A stretch of 64,000 nucleotides of DNA from Formicarius rufipectus. Its lineage: Eukaryota; Chordata; Aves; Passeriformes; Formicariidae. Positions within the stretch are counted from its first letter, which is position 1. Every line of letters begins with the position of its first letter. Positions 13,801 through 22,591 of the stretch are shown one piece after another. The position numbers were made by a program, and so were the translations under genes. A model generated the notes under the pieces. The model was not told the DNA's origin. It worked only from the letters and a program-made list of their open reading frames with translations, and ran no database searches. The stretch is taken from contig VXAU01001099.1 of NCBI GenBank assembly GCA_013399695.1, forward strand, positions 186,001-250,000. Direction: 5' to 3'.

Positions 13801-14259
13801 CATGCACTAATTAATCCACTGTGGTCATTCAAGTCACCTGGGACCAATTCCTCCATTGCCTCCTGTGATAATCCTCCAGGGAATAACATTGCTTGCCAAG
13901 TACTTGTGGGTCTGAGGGTCTTACTTTTGTGAGGAGAGAAGGAAGTCAGGGCTTTGGAGTCTGCCAAGGTCATGAAGAGTAGTGGGTGGTCATGTGGTCC
14001 CAAAGAGTCAGGGAAATAATTTTGTCTAGAGTGATGGCAGCAGAGTCCTTTTCTTTTAGGTTGAAACATGGATATTAAATAAGATGATGTGCATAACATG
14101 CAACTAGAGACTCAGAAAAGACAGCAAAAAGGTAGGTGGCAATGAGGAGCGCAAAAACAATGTTGGGTGAGAAGGTGGAACCTTCAGATCAGCTGCATGG
14201 TGAGGTTATAAGCTGGCCAGAACTTTTTGACAGATTCCTAAAAGGGCCTTTGTGGGAGA
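7821..14259. other. Unique non-coding DNA with an enhancer-like block
   Basis: No gene is supported. About 10015-10255 is less AT-rich than its surroundings and dense in motif-like words (for example CACTGTGGTTGTCC, RUNX-like), so it could be a conserved regulatory element. A 38-base stretch at 10873-10910 lies between strong splice-site consensus words. The open frame at 13037-13564 (minus) spans an ambiguous base and has no known domain; I treat it as chance. Confidence 0.5.
13522..13522. other. Ambiguous base (N) in a T run
   Basis: One unresolved base lies inside a poly-T/G tract (about 13505-13530). It most likely marks uncertain base calling in a homopolymer. Any reading frame across it, including the long minus-strand one, is unreliable. 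Confidence 0.95.
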
Positions 14260-14264
14260 GTCAT
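14260..14264. repeat. Target-site duplication, left copy (GTCAT)
   Basis: GTCAT here is repeated exactly at 14970-14974, directly flanking the TG...CA ends of the LTR between them. A 5-bp duplication is usual for ERVL-type and some ERVK-type integrases. Because the element ends in A, a 6-bp reading (AGTCAT) is also possible if that A is counted as part of the duplication. Confidence 0.85.
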
Positions 14265-14337
14265 TGTGTTAGTTTAGAGTTAAACCGGCAGGAGAAATTA
14301 ATCTAACTCAGAATGGGATTGCAAGTCAGAATAACAA

Positions 14338-14343
14338 TTTAAT
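14338..14343 (-). terminator. LTR poly(A) signal (ATTAAA)
   Basis: Minus-strand ATTAAA, a common variant of AATAAA, lies about 275 bp after the TATA-like box and about 74 bp before the LTR end. A T-rich GTTATTCTG stretch follows it. This placement fits the R/U5 junction of an LTR. Confidence 0.6.
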
Positions 14344-14614
14344 AAAAGGTCACAAAATACACTGATACAGAAGGAAAAATTTGTTTGTGCCACAAAAGAA
14401 CAGATGTACAGCCCAGCACAGTGGGGCACGAGCAGAATGGAGTTCACCAACCCCTGTACTGAACACCATGTGGCCCTCCTGAGTTCAAAGTAAGAAGAAA
14501 GGAAGAAAACCTGCTGACAACAATGATGGTTGCAGTCTGATAGCAGTCTCAGTCTGGTCGAGGCTCTGGTCCTCCTCTGGATCTGAAGAGAGCTCCCAGT
14601 CCCCAAACCCCAGG

Positions 14615-14620
14615 CTTATA
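14615..14620 (-). promoter_or_regulatory. LTR TATA-like box
   Basis: Minus-strand GAATATAAGCCTGGGG is the only TATA-like word in the middle of the LTR. It sits between the U3 motif cluster and the poly(A) signal, as in a retroviral promoter. Present activity is unknown. Confidence 0.6.
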
Positions 14621-14746
14621 TTCACTTGGGCTCAGATGGGAACGTCCAGTTCCTCCCCCAGAGTGGAGAGTTTCACACTGAGTGATTGACTCTGTGAGGT
14701 GAATAATGGCATGTTTTTTGCATGCCTGATGGCCCATTAGCAGACA

Positions 14747-14884
14747 TGACCCCTCAGGTGGGTGTGAAGGCACTAGTGGCTCCCTGGAGGGAAGTTATCA
14801 CACCTGAGTCATAGGTGTGAAGGCAGGAAAACTTCCTTATCCCACAGAAGTTCCTAAACACCCAACTTGTAGCCTGAGGGGTCA
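14747..14884. promoter_or_regulatory. U3 block: nested inverted repeats with T-box and AP-1 motifs
   Basis: Outer arms TGACCCCTCAGG (14747-14758) and CCTGAGGGGTCA (14873-14884) are perfect 12-bp reverse complements. Inside, TCACACCT (14798-14805) and AGGTGTGA (14813-14820) form a perfect inverted pair of T-box half-site words. The consensus AP-1 word TGAGTCA (14805-14811) lies between them. A further GGTGTGAAGGCA at 14761-14772 repeats the word at 14814-14825. This is where a retroviral U3 carries its enhancer. Factor binding is inferred from motifs only. Confidence 0.5.
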
Positions 14885-14969
14885 GTTGTGCCCTGGGCAG
14901 CTGCTGCAAACGGGCCATTGTGAGCAGTTCATCAGTGACAAACTGATCCTGGCTACTACATCCAGGACA

Positions 14970-14974
14970 GTCAT
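14970..14974. repeat. Target-site duplication, right copy (GTCAT)
   Basis: Exact copy of 14260-14264, placed immediately after the CA end of the solo LTR. Confidence 0.85.
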
Positions 14975-17342
14975 AAGAAACATCTCTTGGAAGAGATTGT
15001 GTCTCCTCTGTTTTGAAAATGAAGAATGCCAGGGTCTTTTTTTATTTTTTTTCCTCCACAAAAAGTTGCACAGCAAGTGAGTTGAAAAAACACTTGCTGT
15101 TTGTCTTTAGCAAGGTCTCTGAGAAAGAGGCTTCCTTCACGAGGTGGTGCATGACACTACTTTGTTGCAAAACACTAAATCTAAGATACAACAAAAAGAA
15201 AAGTGTAAAGGTGCTACCTGTGAAAGGTTGATCAGAAGAAAAAGAAAGAAAATAGAAAAAAAAGTAATAAAAAAGTTAAAATGGTATTGGCAATTGTGGC
15301 TCTCTCTAGGTACTTGAAATAAAATACTTTCCTAATCATAATCACAACTGCTTGCTTGACTAGATGGAACTTTTTTTTTATAAATCCAAAATACCAGTTT
15401 TAACAACTTTTTCAGTTTGTTATGACTATGAAAGTTCTTTCTGATGCATTTTTAGCAACCTTAGAGATTACTCTCTTTCCAAAGAGAAATTTTTCCAAAT
15501 CTTTCCAAAGAGAATTTTCAAATGAAAAAAAAAAGACTTTTGTTCCGTTTTAGGGAGTTATCCGTAAGATATCCATTGTAAGGTGTCCTACAGTGGTCTG
15601 TTGTTCAGTAATACTGTCTTCATTTGGAACTTTCTAATGAAGGGTCCAGAAAATCTCTATGGTTAGCCCATGGTCTCCTAATGTTAGCATAGAGTAGATG
15701 TGCGGATCAAACTGCAGTGCTCACAGTTCCTTGTTTCTATTATTAAGATCTTTAAAGCTCAGTCCAAGAATCTCTAGGAACCTTGGAATATTGTCTTGCA
15801 ATTAGTACATGTTTACCACTAAATATTGGCCTAAATTTCTTAACCTTCCCTTTTAATTACAAATTATCCATATTCATCCTTACAGTATCTTCTCAAAGAT
15901 TTAATTTTTGTCTATTGAGAAATGCATTTTGTGATAACAAGATATCACCTGAACAACAGAATTACATATTGGGGTGGTTTATAATATGGGAATCATCTAA
16001 TAGCAGTTGTGCTTTAATTAGTTTAAAATTATGTAAACAGTTCATATGCAATTATTTTTCTTTTAAATGGATTAATTTTGCATGGAATATTAAAGCACTA
16101 AGCTGTCATGCAGTATAAATAAATAACAAGGCTAGACATACAATGAAGCAGAGTTCTTCATAAAAATTCATTAGACTATTTTAAAATTATCCAATATTTA
16201 AAAATATTAATTACAGGAATACTCACTAGTTATGAATTGCAAACAAACTTATTTATTAAGCTGTTGACACCTTAGATACAAAATTTCCTACTGACTGTGG
16301 ATCCTAGAATAGCAGCAGAATTTTGCTCATGATGTAGTATCTAAATAGAATCTTCAAAAGTTGGAGAGATTATAGAAACACTTCAGCATATAATAAGAAA
16401 ATTCAACAGACAAAATATATATTATAGATAAAAAAATCACCCTGTTTGTACATTTTAGACATGTCTGTCATTGTCATTTATGGAACACAGATAAATCAGA
16501 AAAAATATATTTCATCTTTACTCTTTCCCCTCTGTCAAAAAAATCTTCAGATCAAACTGCACAGATAGAGACCCCAAAAGAAAGAGAGAAACTTATGTAC
16601 ATAAAAGGCTTTGGTTCTTTTTTGCCAGGCCAAACTCTGCTCATAGAACCAAGTTAAAATAATGAACTCATGGGAATTACAAATAAATAAGAAGCATTTG
16701 TGAATATGCCAAATCTCTAATTAAACATGTAATACTCAGAACAAAGACCAAATTTCTTCAAAGTTCCCAGGTTTCCCTTTCATGCAAAATAAAATATTTT
16801 CTGGGTTGACTCACTCAAATACCATCCAACTTAGAATTTTCTCATCCTATCCCACCATTCCAAATTGTCAGCAGCTTTGACCTACCTTTATGGAAGTTTG
16901 TTTTTAACAACTGTGCGGTAGGATTGCTGCACTATTCAAGGTTTCATGTTTTGAGCTCATAGTCACTCTGTCATATATTATTTAAAGGAATCCTGGAACT
17001 GCTGCTGGACAGTGTTAGGAAAGCCATCTGTTATCCACGTGTGTCTGAATAGAGACATAGCAAAAATCCTGCCTGCTTCTGGACTTCCAGTGAAAAGGAA
17101 GCTGGGAGTCAACCGAAACTGTCTTAATGTTAGAGCTGAAGGAGTAGCATTCCTGCCTTGCTCCTCTGCTGCCGGCATTGCTTTTCCCTTTGCCTTCTCT
17201 AACATAGTGCAGCCTATCTGTTCTGAAAAAGATTGGATGTGTTTCACTGCCTGGATGACAGCTGAGGATCTCTATCAGGTTACTCTGGGTAGCCAGCCCA
17301 GCCACTGAGCTGCAATAGTGCTAAGATCTGATTAATTAGAGA
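14975..17342. other. Unique AT-rich non-coding DNA
   Basis: No gene or repeat family is recognised. The plus-strand frame at 15783-16118 (111 codons) is rich in Phe, Leu, Ile and Asn, which is the composition expected of AT-rich chance translation. At 17000-17300 several frames on both strands are open at once, which reflects slightly higher GC rather than coding. Confidence 0.55.
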
Positions 17343-17400
17343 TGTCTATGCCCAAATTAAGGTGAAAACGAGACCATATGCTGAAGTGAACAATATGGAT

Positions 17401-17406
17401 TTTATT
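17401..17406 (-). terminator. LTR poly(A) signal (AATAAA)
   Basis: Minus-strand AATAAA within TTTAATAAAATCC. It lies about 160 bp after the TATA box and about 60 bp before the LTR end, a normal R/U5 layout. Confidence 0.65.
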
Positions 17407-17416
17407 AAACAATAAA

Positions 17417-17460
17417 TGTGTGAGAGAGAGAGAGAAAGAAAGGAGAGAAAAGAGAGAGAT
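17417..17460. repeat. (GA)n homopurine tract inside the LTR
   Basis: Nearly pure purine on the plus strand (GAGAGAGAGAGAGAAAG and so on), equal to (CT)n on the LTR's sense strand. It sits between the TATA box and the poly(A) signal, so it would be transcribed as part of R. Confidence 0.85.
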
Positions 17461-17563
17461 CAAGCAGAAGTTAGCCATCACCCATTGATCCAGCAATGTC
17501 CTTCTTTGCCCTGGGTTTCTGGGTGGTAGAAATCCTGGAATCATTCTTCTTGGGGGTAGCACC

Positions 17564-17569
17564 TTTATA
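17564..17569 (-). promoter_or_regulatory. LTR TATA box
   Basis: Minus-strand TATAAA in the context GACTGTATAAAGGTGC. It is well placed as the LTR core promoter. Confidence 0.65.
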
Positions 17570-17893
17570 CAGTCCAAATTCTGAGTATTCATAGGGTGGT
17601 CCCAGGTGCTGTTCACATAACTTGGGAGTATGAGGGGTATAAGAGCAATTACTTCCTTTCCCACGGTTTGCCTCAGTGAGAATTTTTGTCCTGATGTGCT
17701 AACCAGATCCTACCTTGCCAGGCTTGGAATTAGCATCTTTCTGTCTCAGATTTCTTCCTTCTGTGCTTATCTCAAAATGCCTCTGTGGTAACTTATCTTA
17801 GGGCGAATTCCTTCTGTGGCCTTGACAATGTTTGAGACAGGCAAATGTGCTCATTAGGTCCTTAAAGCAGCCATTCTTGGAAGTGTTGTTACA

Positions 17894-20800
17894 TGTGGAA
17901 AATAAAATTTAAGAAAACTTCTTTCAGATTCCAGTGAGGGTAAATTAAGGTAAATGAAATAATTTCTAGACTAATGTTATATACACCTTAGCTACCGCGG
18001 ATTGCTTAGAGCTGTGACATCAAACCACGTCATGTAACTCCATTACAGTTTTGGTATTACAGGTCTTTATTGAAAGAAAAGAATGTTTTCAGCTTTTGCA
18101 ACATAAGAGTATTTTTATTAAATGCTTTGTGAACATTCAGGCATATGAATGAGACTGTAAATTAAGCTAAGAATGTGTTATTAGTGGAAGCATATGTACA
18201 GAAGTGATTTCTTAAGAATGATAGAATTTCTTAAGACAGCTAGAAATTGAGACCTGTTTAGCAGTCTTGGTTAAACAGGATGTTTCTTACATTTTGCATT
18301 ACATGCCCTTATTTTATTGATATATGATATATTGTCTGGTAAATCATATCAGAGTGCTTCCTCAGCTGATGCAGACAGTGACTATGATTGTTGTTTTTAT
18401 TGCAAATCTCTCTTCCAGTGCCCCCTCTGCTATAAAGTTTGGAAACAAATGAGAGAACTTGATGAATGGCAGATTCAGTTTATTGGCAGTTACATTTATT
18501 TTTCCATCATTTATATAAAACATGAAGTATCAATATATCAATCTTTATGTATGTGACTGTAACCATGTTTTTCCAGCCTGTGCACAGTGCTTGTACTGTA
18601 GGCTCATAAGCTGTGTGAGAAAAGGCCCTCTGAGTGTTTGAATAACTCTTAGCACAATAGAGCTTAAAGGATGATTTGTGCCTTTGGGCACTACAGCCAT
18701 GTAAGTACAGAACATCTGAAATATAGAACTGAAAATTAGATGGGAAATACTCATTATGTTGCATGTGTTATGATCAGCCTAATTTGTAAGTGCTGAAGTG
18801 CTTTGCCTTCAGAGGGACATTAGGAAATATCTGGCCAAATTCAAAATAGCTTTGGCTCAGATTTACATTGTTATTCAGACAGTTCCCTCCCATTGATTTC
18901 CAAAGACAAAGGAGACAGACTGACTAGACTGTAGTGACCACCACCATTTATACGTTTTATCAATGGGATGATTTGGAGCATACAGGTTGCATAATATCTG
19001 CCTGCTACAGCACGGGTCTTCATCATGGAAGGTGGTCAAGCAACTCATAGGACAATGCCTTGTTGAAAAATCTGTCAGTGGGCTGAGAGGGAGCAGCAGG
19101 TGCTGCTTTTGGTACTGAATTATGTTAAAACCAGTCTGGCTCATCAACCCCAAATCAACAAAGATTTGGCAGGTAAGCTGCTAATCTGATCTGGATATGT
19201 AACTGACAGTCATATCACTTTATAGTATAAAAGCCCAGTCCACTTTCATTGATCAGATTATTTTAACATACCACTTCTTGGAGTGCATGGAATATCTCCC
19301 CTGAAATGGGGATGCCTCTTCAAGGATACTCCTCAAGGCTGAGTGAAAGAAATCTGCCTACAAGTGCTGGTATGGTGAGTTACATCAGTATCTAATTAAT
19401 GATTGTTTCATTTTTGCTAGCTTTAATATAATTGCTTTGATATATTGCACTCTACTATACACTACTAGCAGTTTTAGCTTTTATATTGTATAGTAAATAA
19501 TTTTGAAGATCTGTCTGATCATTAGTCATAATAAATAATTCATTTTATATAAATATACCTGGCTTGATATCTTTATCCTACAGGATAAAGTTGTATTTAA
19601 AACATTGACAAAGTCTGGGGCTAAGATTGGATCTGACTGCACCCAGACTCCTCTCTCTGAGAAGGTGTTTAGAAAGCTTTCTGCACATTGTGACTCAACA
19701 GGGAGGGCTTGTCTAATAAACTTTGTCTGAAGCTCCTACTCTCATCTGCAACACCTGCTCAAATCATCATCAGTCTTAGACAAGTGATCAACACTGTGAC
19801 AGTGAGTCTGGAGTAACAGTTATTTCTTATCAGCAACAGATGCCAAACTGACAGCGTTCCAACCAATTGAAATCTGTACCTGAACACTGGTTGCAAACTC
19901 AAGGGTTGGGAAACTATTGACACTCTTCTCAATTCACTCAGATCTCAAGATTTAAATATAAGGGAAATTGAGTGGATGGAATAGGGTGTGGGGGGTGGGG
20001 AATGGTGGCAGCTGGGTTAGGTGCAAATGCCCCGAGTAGATCTGGAAAGTAGGCAGCAGCAGGACTTTGGTGCTGGCTGGAGACCTTTTCAATAGCCTAG
20101 TTTAAACATGCAACTGAATTGCCAGTATAAATCTGAGCATATAATTCATCATGTGAATCTTCTGCATATCTTTTGAACAATAAAGATGTCCTTACAAGCT
20201 ATAAATAATTATTGATATTTCCCATAAGACACACTAACCGTACTCCAGGACTGAGATGCTATTGATTTAGTCATTACTTTTTGCATTTCTTCTTTACCAT
20301 TAGAAAATTTGTTGCTCACTACATTTTATAATTACTGCCCTCTTGAATTTTAAAAGTTCGCAGAATCACCCCTGCCTTTCAGCTAATAAAACAACAGACT
20401 CATGTATTAGATAGGCTCTTTCTTCTAATTTTTAATCTTAGGTTTATGCTTTACTTCATCACATCTGGATATACAAAAAAATGAATTATAATATATAAAT
20501 ACAATCTCACTGGCTATATATCTCCATGGAGGAAGACCTCATTTGATCAGGACCTTTTTCTACCTTTTATATTACAACTCACCTGAGAAGCTCTGCAGAA
20601 ATAATGTGGCATCATTGATTATAAAAGAAATAATCACCTTTCTTATTTTGCCAGGGAACGTATCCTATCTGCAGTTGCACATACCAAACCATTGGCTGTC
20701 CAAGAAAGTGTAACTGCAAGTACTTAATATAAGCAGAACCTTCAATCATGGAAAAACACTGAGCTTTAAGCAGAGTTTCTGAAGAACAGGAGGTAGTTCT

Positions 20801-20995
20801 TCACTTCTTAAGAAACAAGCATATATGTGTTTTCACATGTGCAAATTAACTGTGTATAGGTTTCTCAATATATGTGCAATATTCGTGTCATATGCTTACT
20901 GCAAAGATGAAGAAAGACTGAACAGTAGGTAGCTGCATTTTCATTCTGGTCTGCCAATCCACTCTATTATCCTCCCTATACAATTTACCTTCACA
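17894..20995. other. Unique AT-rich non-coding DNA
   Basis: No gene is supported. A 20-base perfect hairpin lies at 19571-19590 (CTTTATCCT, AC, AGGATAAAG). A G-rich stretch at about 19984-20001 is short of a full quadruplex. The minus-strand frame at 18875-19153 (92 codons) includes a CAATGGGAG-type phrase seen in old bird/reptile repeats and is not a recognisable protein. Confidence 0.55.
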
Positions 20996-21072
20996 TTCAC
21001 CCCATTTTTTACATCTATAAATTGGGGATACTCATATATTAGCAGTGCATGGTGTTTATTTGAAGATACATG
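20996..21072 (+). mobile_element. Ancient MIR SINE fragment (3' half)
   Basis: CCCCATTTTTTACATCTATAA followed by ATTGGGGATACTCATA matches the MIR run TTTCCTCATCTGTAAAATGGGGATAATA. The following GGTGTTTATTTGAAGAT fits GGGTTGTTGTGAGGAT. The order is conserved and divergence is heavy. Confidence 0.6.
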
Positions 21073-21080
21073 TAGTCAGT

Positions 21081-21120
21081 ACAAAATCACACAGCTAATA
21101 TAAGTAGGACAGGATATAAG
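21081..21120 (-). mobile_element. Ancient MIR SINE fragment (core, opposite strand)
   Basis: AAATCACACAGCTAATATAAG followed by TAGGACAGGAT matches the reverse complement of the MIR core (GGTCACACAGCTAGTAAGTGGCAGAG). It is only about 40 bases long, but the CACACAGCTA block is exact. It lies directly beside a plus-strand MIR piece, an unusual arrangement. Confidence 0.5.
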
Positions 21121-21239
21121 GTGTGTGTATGTTGATTTGTGCTCCTTGGTTGTGCATGGCCAGGAACAATGCTCAGTGTTTTGTGTGTTATTTTGTGCTC
21201 CCACATGGAAAGGATGTAGAGAGAAAAAAACAAATGATG

Positions 21240-21310
21240 GACTTGAATTGCTGTGTGACCCTGTTTTTACCGTCTCCATACTTCAATTTCTCTGCCTTTC
21301 AAAAAGAGGC
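21240..21310 (+). mobile_element. Ancient MIR SINE fragment (core)
   Basis: ACTTGAATTGCTGTGTGACC, then CTTCAATTTCTCTGCCTTTC, follows the MIR core ACTTACTAGCTGTGTGACCT ... CTCAGTTTCCTCATCTGTAA. The GCTGTGTGACC block is exact. Confidence 0.6.
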
Positions 21311-22344
21311 TCTGGCATTTTCTTCAAATTTTAAGTGAATTTTGAGATCCTGGAAGAAAGGCACAATCTGACAAAAGAAGTCACACAGGTTAGAACGTAT
21401 ACCTTGGAGCTAATCTTGAGGACATTTAAAATCATCTTCCTTTGTGTTCTTTTAATGAATAAGGACACTGGTTCAGTTTTGGAGCCATAAATTGTCATAA
21501 AACTCATGGAGTTTTACCAGTCCTTATTTCTGACTTCCTAAAATACTGTCTCTAATAATATGCTCCATGTGTAACAGGGAATGGTTGATAGGCAGGCAAT
21601 AGAATTGCTCCTGTGCTTTATTTTTCCTCAGTTTGCTATTTTGTTCTTTTGCGTTTAGTTGTGAGTAATTTGTGGGACCTCTGATTTGACACAGGCAGAA
21701 AAAAAATAATTGGAGTTTTTTTCCCACTAGTCACCAAGACAGGGTCCAGGTGCTGCAAGGAAATATAAAAATATCAATCTCATTTAACAATAAGCACTAT
21801 TCTCCCCCTCTCCCTACCTGCATAGTGGTACTCCAGAGGAAGTTGGCTTCTGAAAAGTACTCTATGTTGATTTAACTGGGTCACAATATGACCTGTACTG
21901 CACAGATGTCACCTTTTAATGGCTTGTATGGCTCCTGGTATTTACTGCTTTAGCAGGTTTGGAGGAAGAGGGTAGAAAACACATATGCAGTAATTATCTG
22001 GCTTATTTTAATGAATAGTGTCTTTTTAAACCAAAAGACAATTTGATATCTTTTCAAACAAAAAATATATTTTTCTGTCTTTTTCTTTAACAAGATTTTA
22101 ACAAATTACTTGCAAGCCCCAAATTATCAACTATCTTTTCAGTTCCCAAACTAGAAAACTGAACTTATTTTCCCCCCAGGTTTCTGGCAGAAACATTAGA
22201 AATTCCTGGAAGAATATGACTACTAATAGATTTTTAACTTTAATACGAAATTAATCTAATAAGCAGATCTCATTATTGTTATTATCTGCTTCCCCATGAG
22301 GGGAAGTGAAAGGGCAAGAACTTTTCTCTTTGGTGACCACCTAT
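21311..22344. other. Unique spacer
   Basis: No feature is recognised. A minus-strand open frame of 67 codons near 21524-21727 has no known similarity. Confidence 0.55.
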
Positions 22345-22591
22345 AGAGCCTGACAGAATGCCATGAAGCTGTGTCAGGGTAGGTTTGGGCTGAATATTAG
22401 AAAATGTTCTTCAACCAGCAGGTGGTCAAGCATTTAAGTTGTCACAGCACTGAACCTGATGAAGTTCAAGAAGCCTTTGGACAATTCTCTCAGGCACATG
22501 GTGTGATTCTTGGGGATGGTCCTGCACGGGGCCAGGAGTCAGACTTGATGATCCTTGTGGGCCCCTGCCAACTCAGGAGATTCTATGATAC
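22345..22591 (+). mobile_element. CR1 LINE 3' end, 5'-truncated
   Basis: About 247 bases of CR1 3' sequence: AAGCTGTGTCAGGGTAGGTT, GGCTGAATATTAGAAAATG, GGTGGTCAAGCAT, then TCTCAGGCACATGGTGTGAT, GACTTGATGATCC, a CTGCCAACTCAGGAG segment, and the ending ATTCTATGATA. It is the longest CR1 piece here. Its last 100 bases closely parallel the copy at 57957-58061, so the two belong to the same or sister CR1 subfamily. An open frame across it (22404-22637) is translated 3' UTR and not a protein gene. Confidence 0.9.

Larger units (their letters stand above)
14265..14969 (-). mobile_element. Solo LTR of an endogenous retrovirus (intact ends)
   Basis: A 705-bp element runs from TGTGTTAG on the left to CCAGGACA on the right, flanked by an exact GTCAT duplication. 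Read on the minus strand it has full LTR order: a start of TGTCCTGG, a U3 of about 350 bp, a TATA-like box (TATAAG, 14615-14620), an R region, an ATTAAA poly(A) signal (14338-14343), and an end of CTAACACA. No internal gag, pol or env sequence lies on either side, so it is a solo LTR left by recombination between the two LTRs of a provirus. The class (ERVL or ERVK) is inferred only from the duplication length. Open frames inside it are not genes. Confidence 0.88.
17343..17893 (-). mobile_element. Endogenous retrovirus LTR, likely solo
   Basis: The minus strand has the parts of an LTR in order: a likely start near TGTAACAACACTTCC, a U3 of over 300 bp, a clean TATA box (TGTATAAAGG, 17564-17569), a CT-rich stretch with (CT)n, a TTTAATAAAATCC poly(A) signal (17401-17406), and an end of GGGCATAGACA. 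The ends given are TG...CA-compatible guesses. No matching target duplication is seen (left TTAGAGA, right TGTGGAA), so the outer limit near 17893 may be wrong. No internal retroviral sequence flanks it. It differs in sequence from the 14265 LTR, so it is another family. Confidence 0.72.

Noticed and set aside
14298..14773. Overlapping minus-strand open frames
   Set aside because: They fall inside the solo LTR (R and U3), which has no coding function in this kind of element.
15783..16118. Plus-strand open frame of 111 codons
   Set aside because: Phe/Leu/Ile/Asn-rich translation typical of AT-rich non-coding DNA.
17012..17308. Overlapping open frames on both strands of nearly equal extent
   Set aside because: Mirror-image openness on both strands points to local composition, not coding, and no family was recognised.
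19012..19171. 160-base segment between CTGCTACAG and CAG/GTAAGC
   Set aside because: Splice words are fair, but every frame has a stop and the region includes repeat-like phrases; judged chance.
19984..20001. Possible G-quadruplex
   Set aside because: Only three adequate G runs; the fourth is interrupted.
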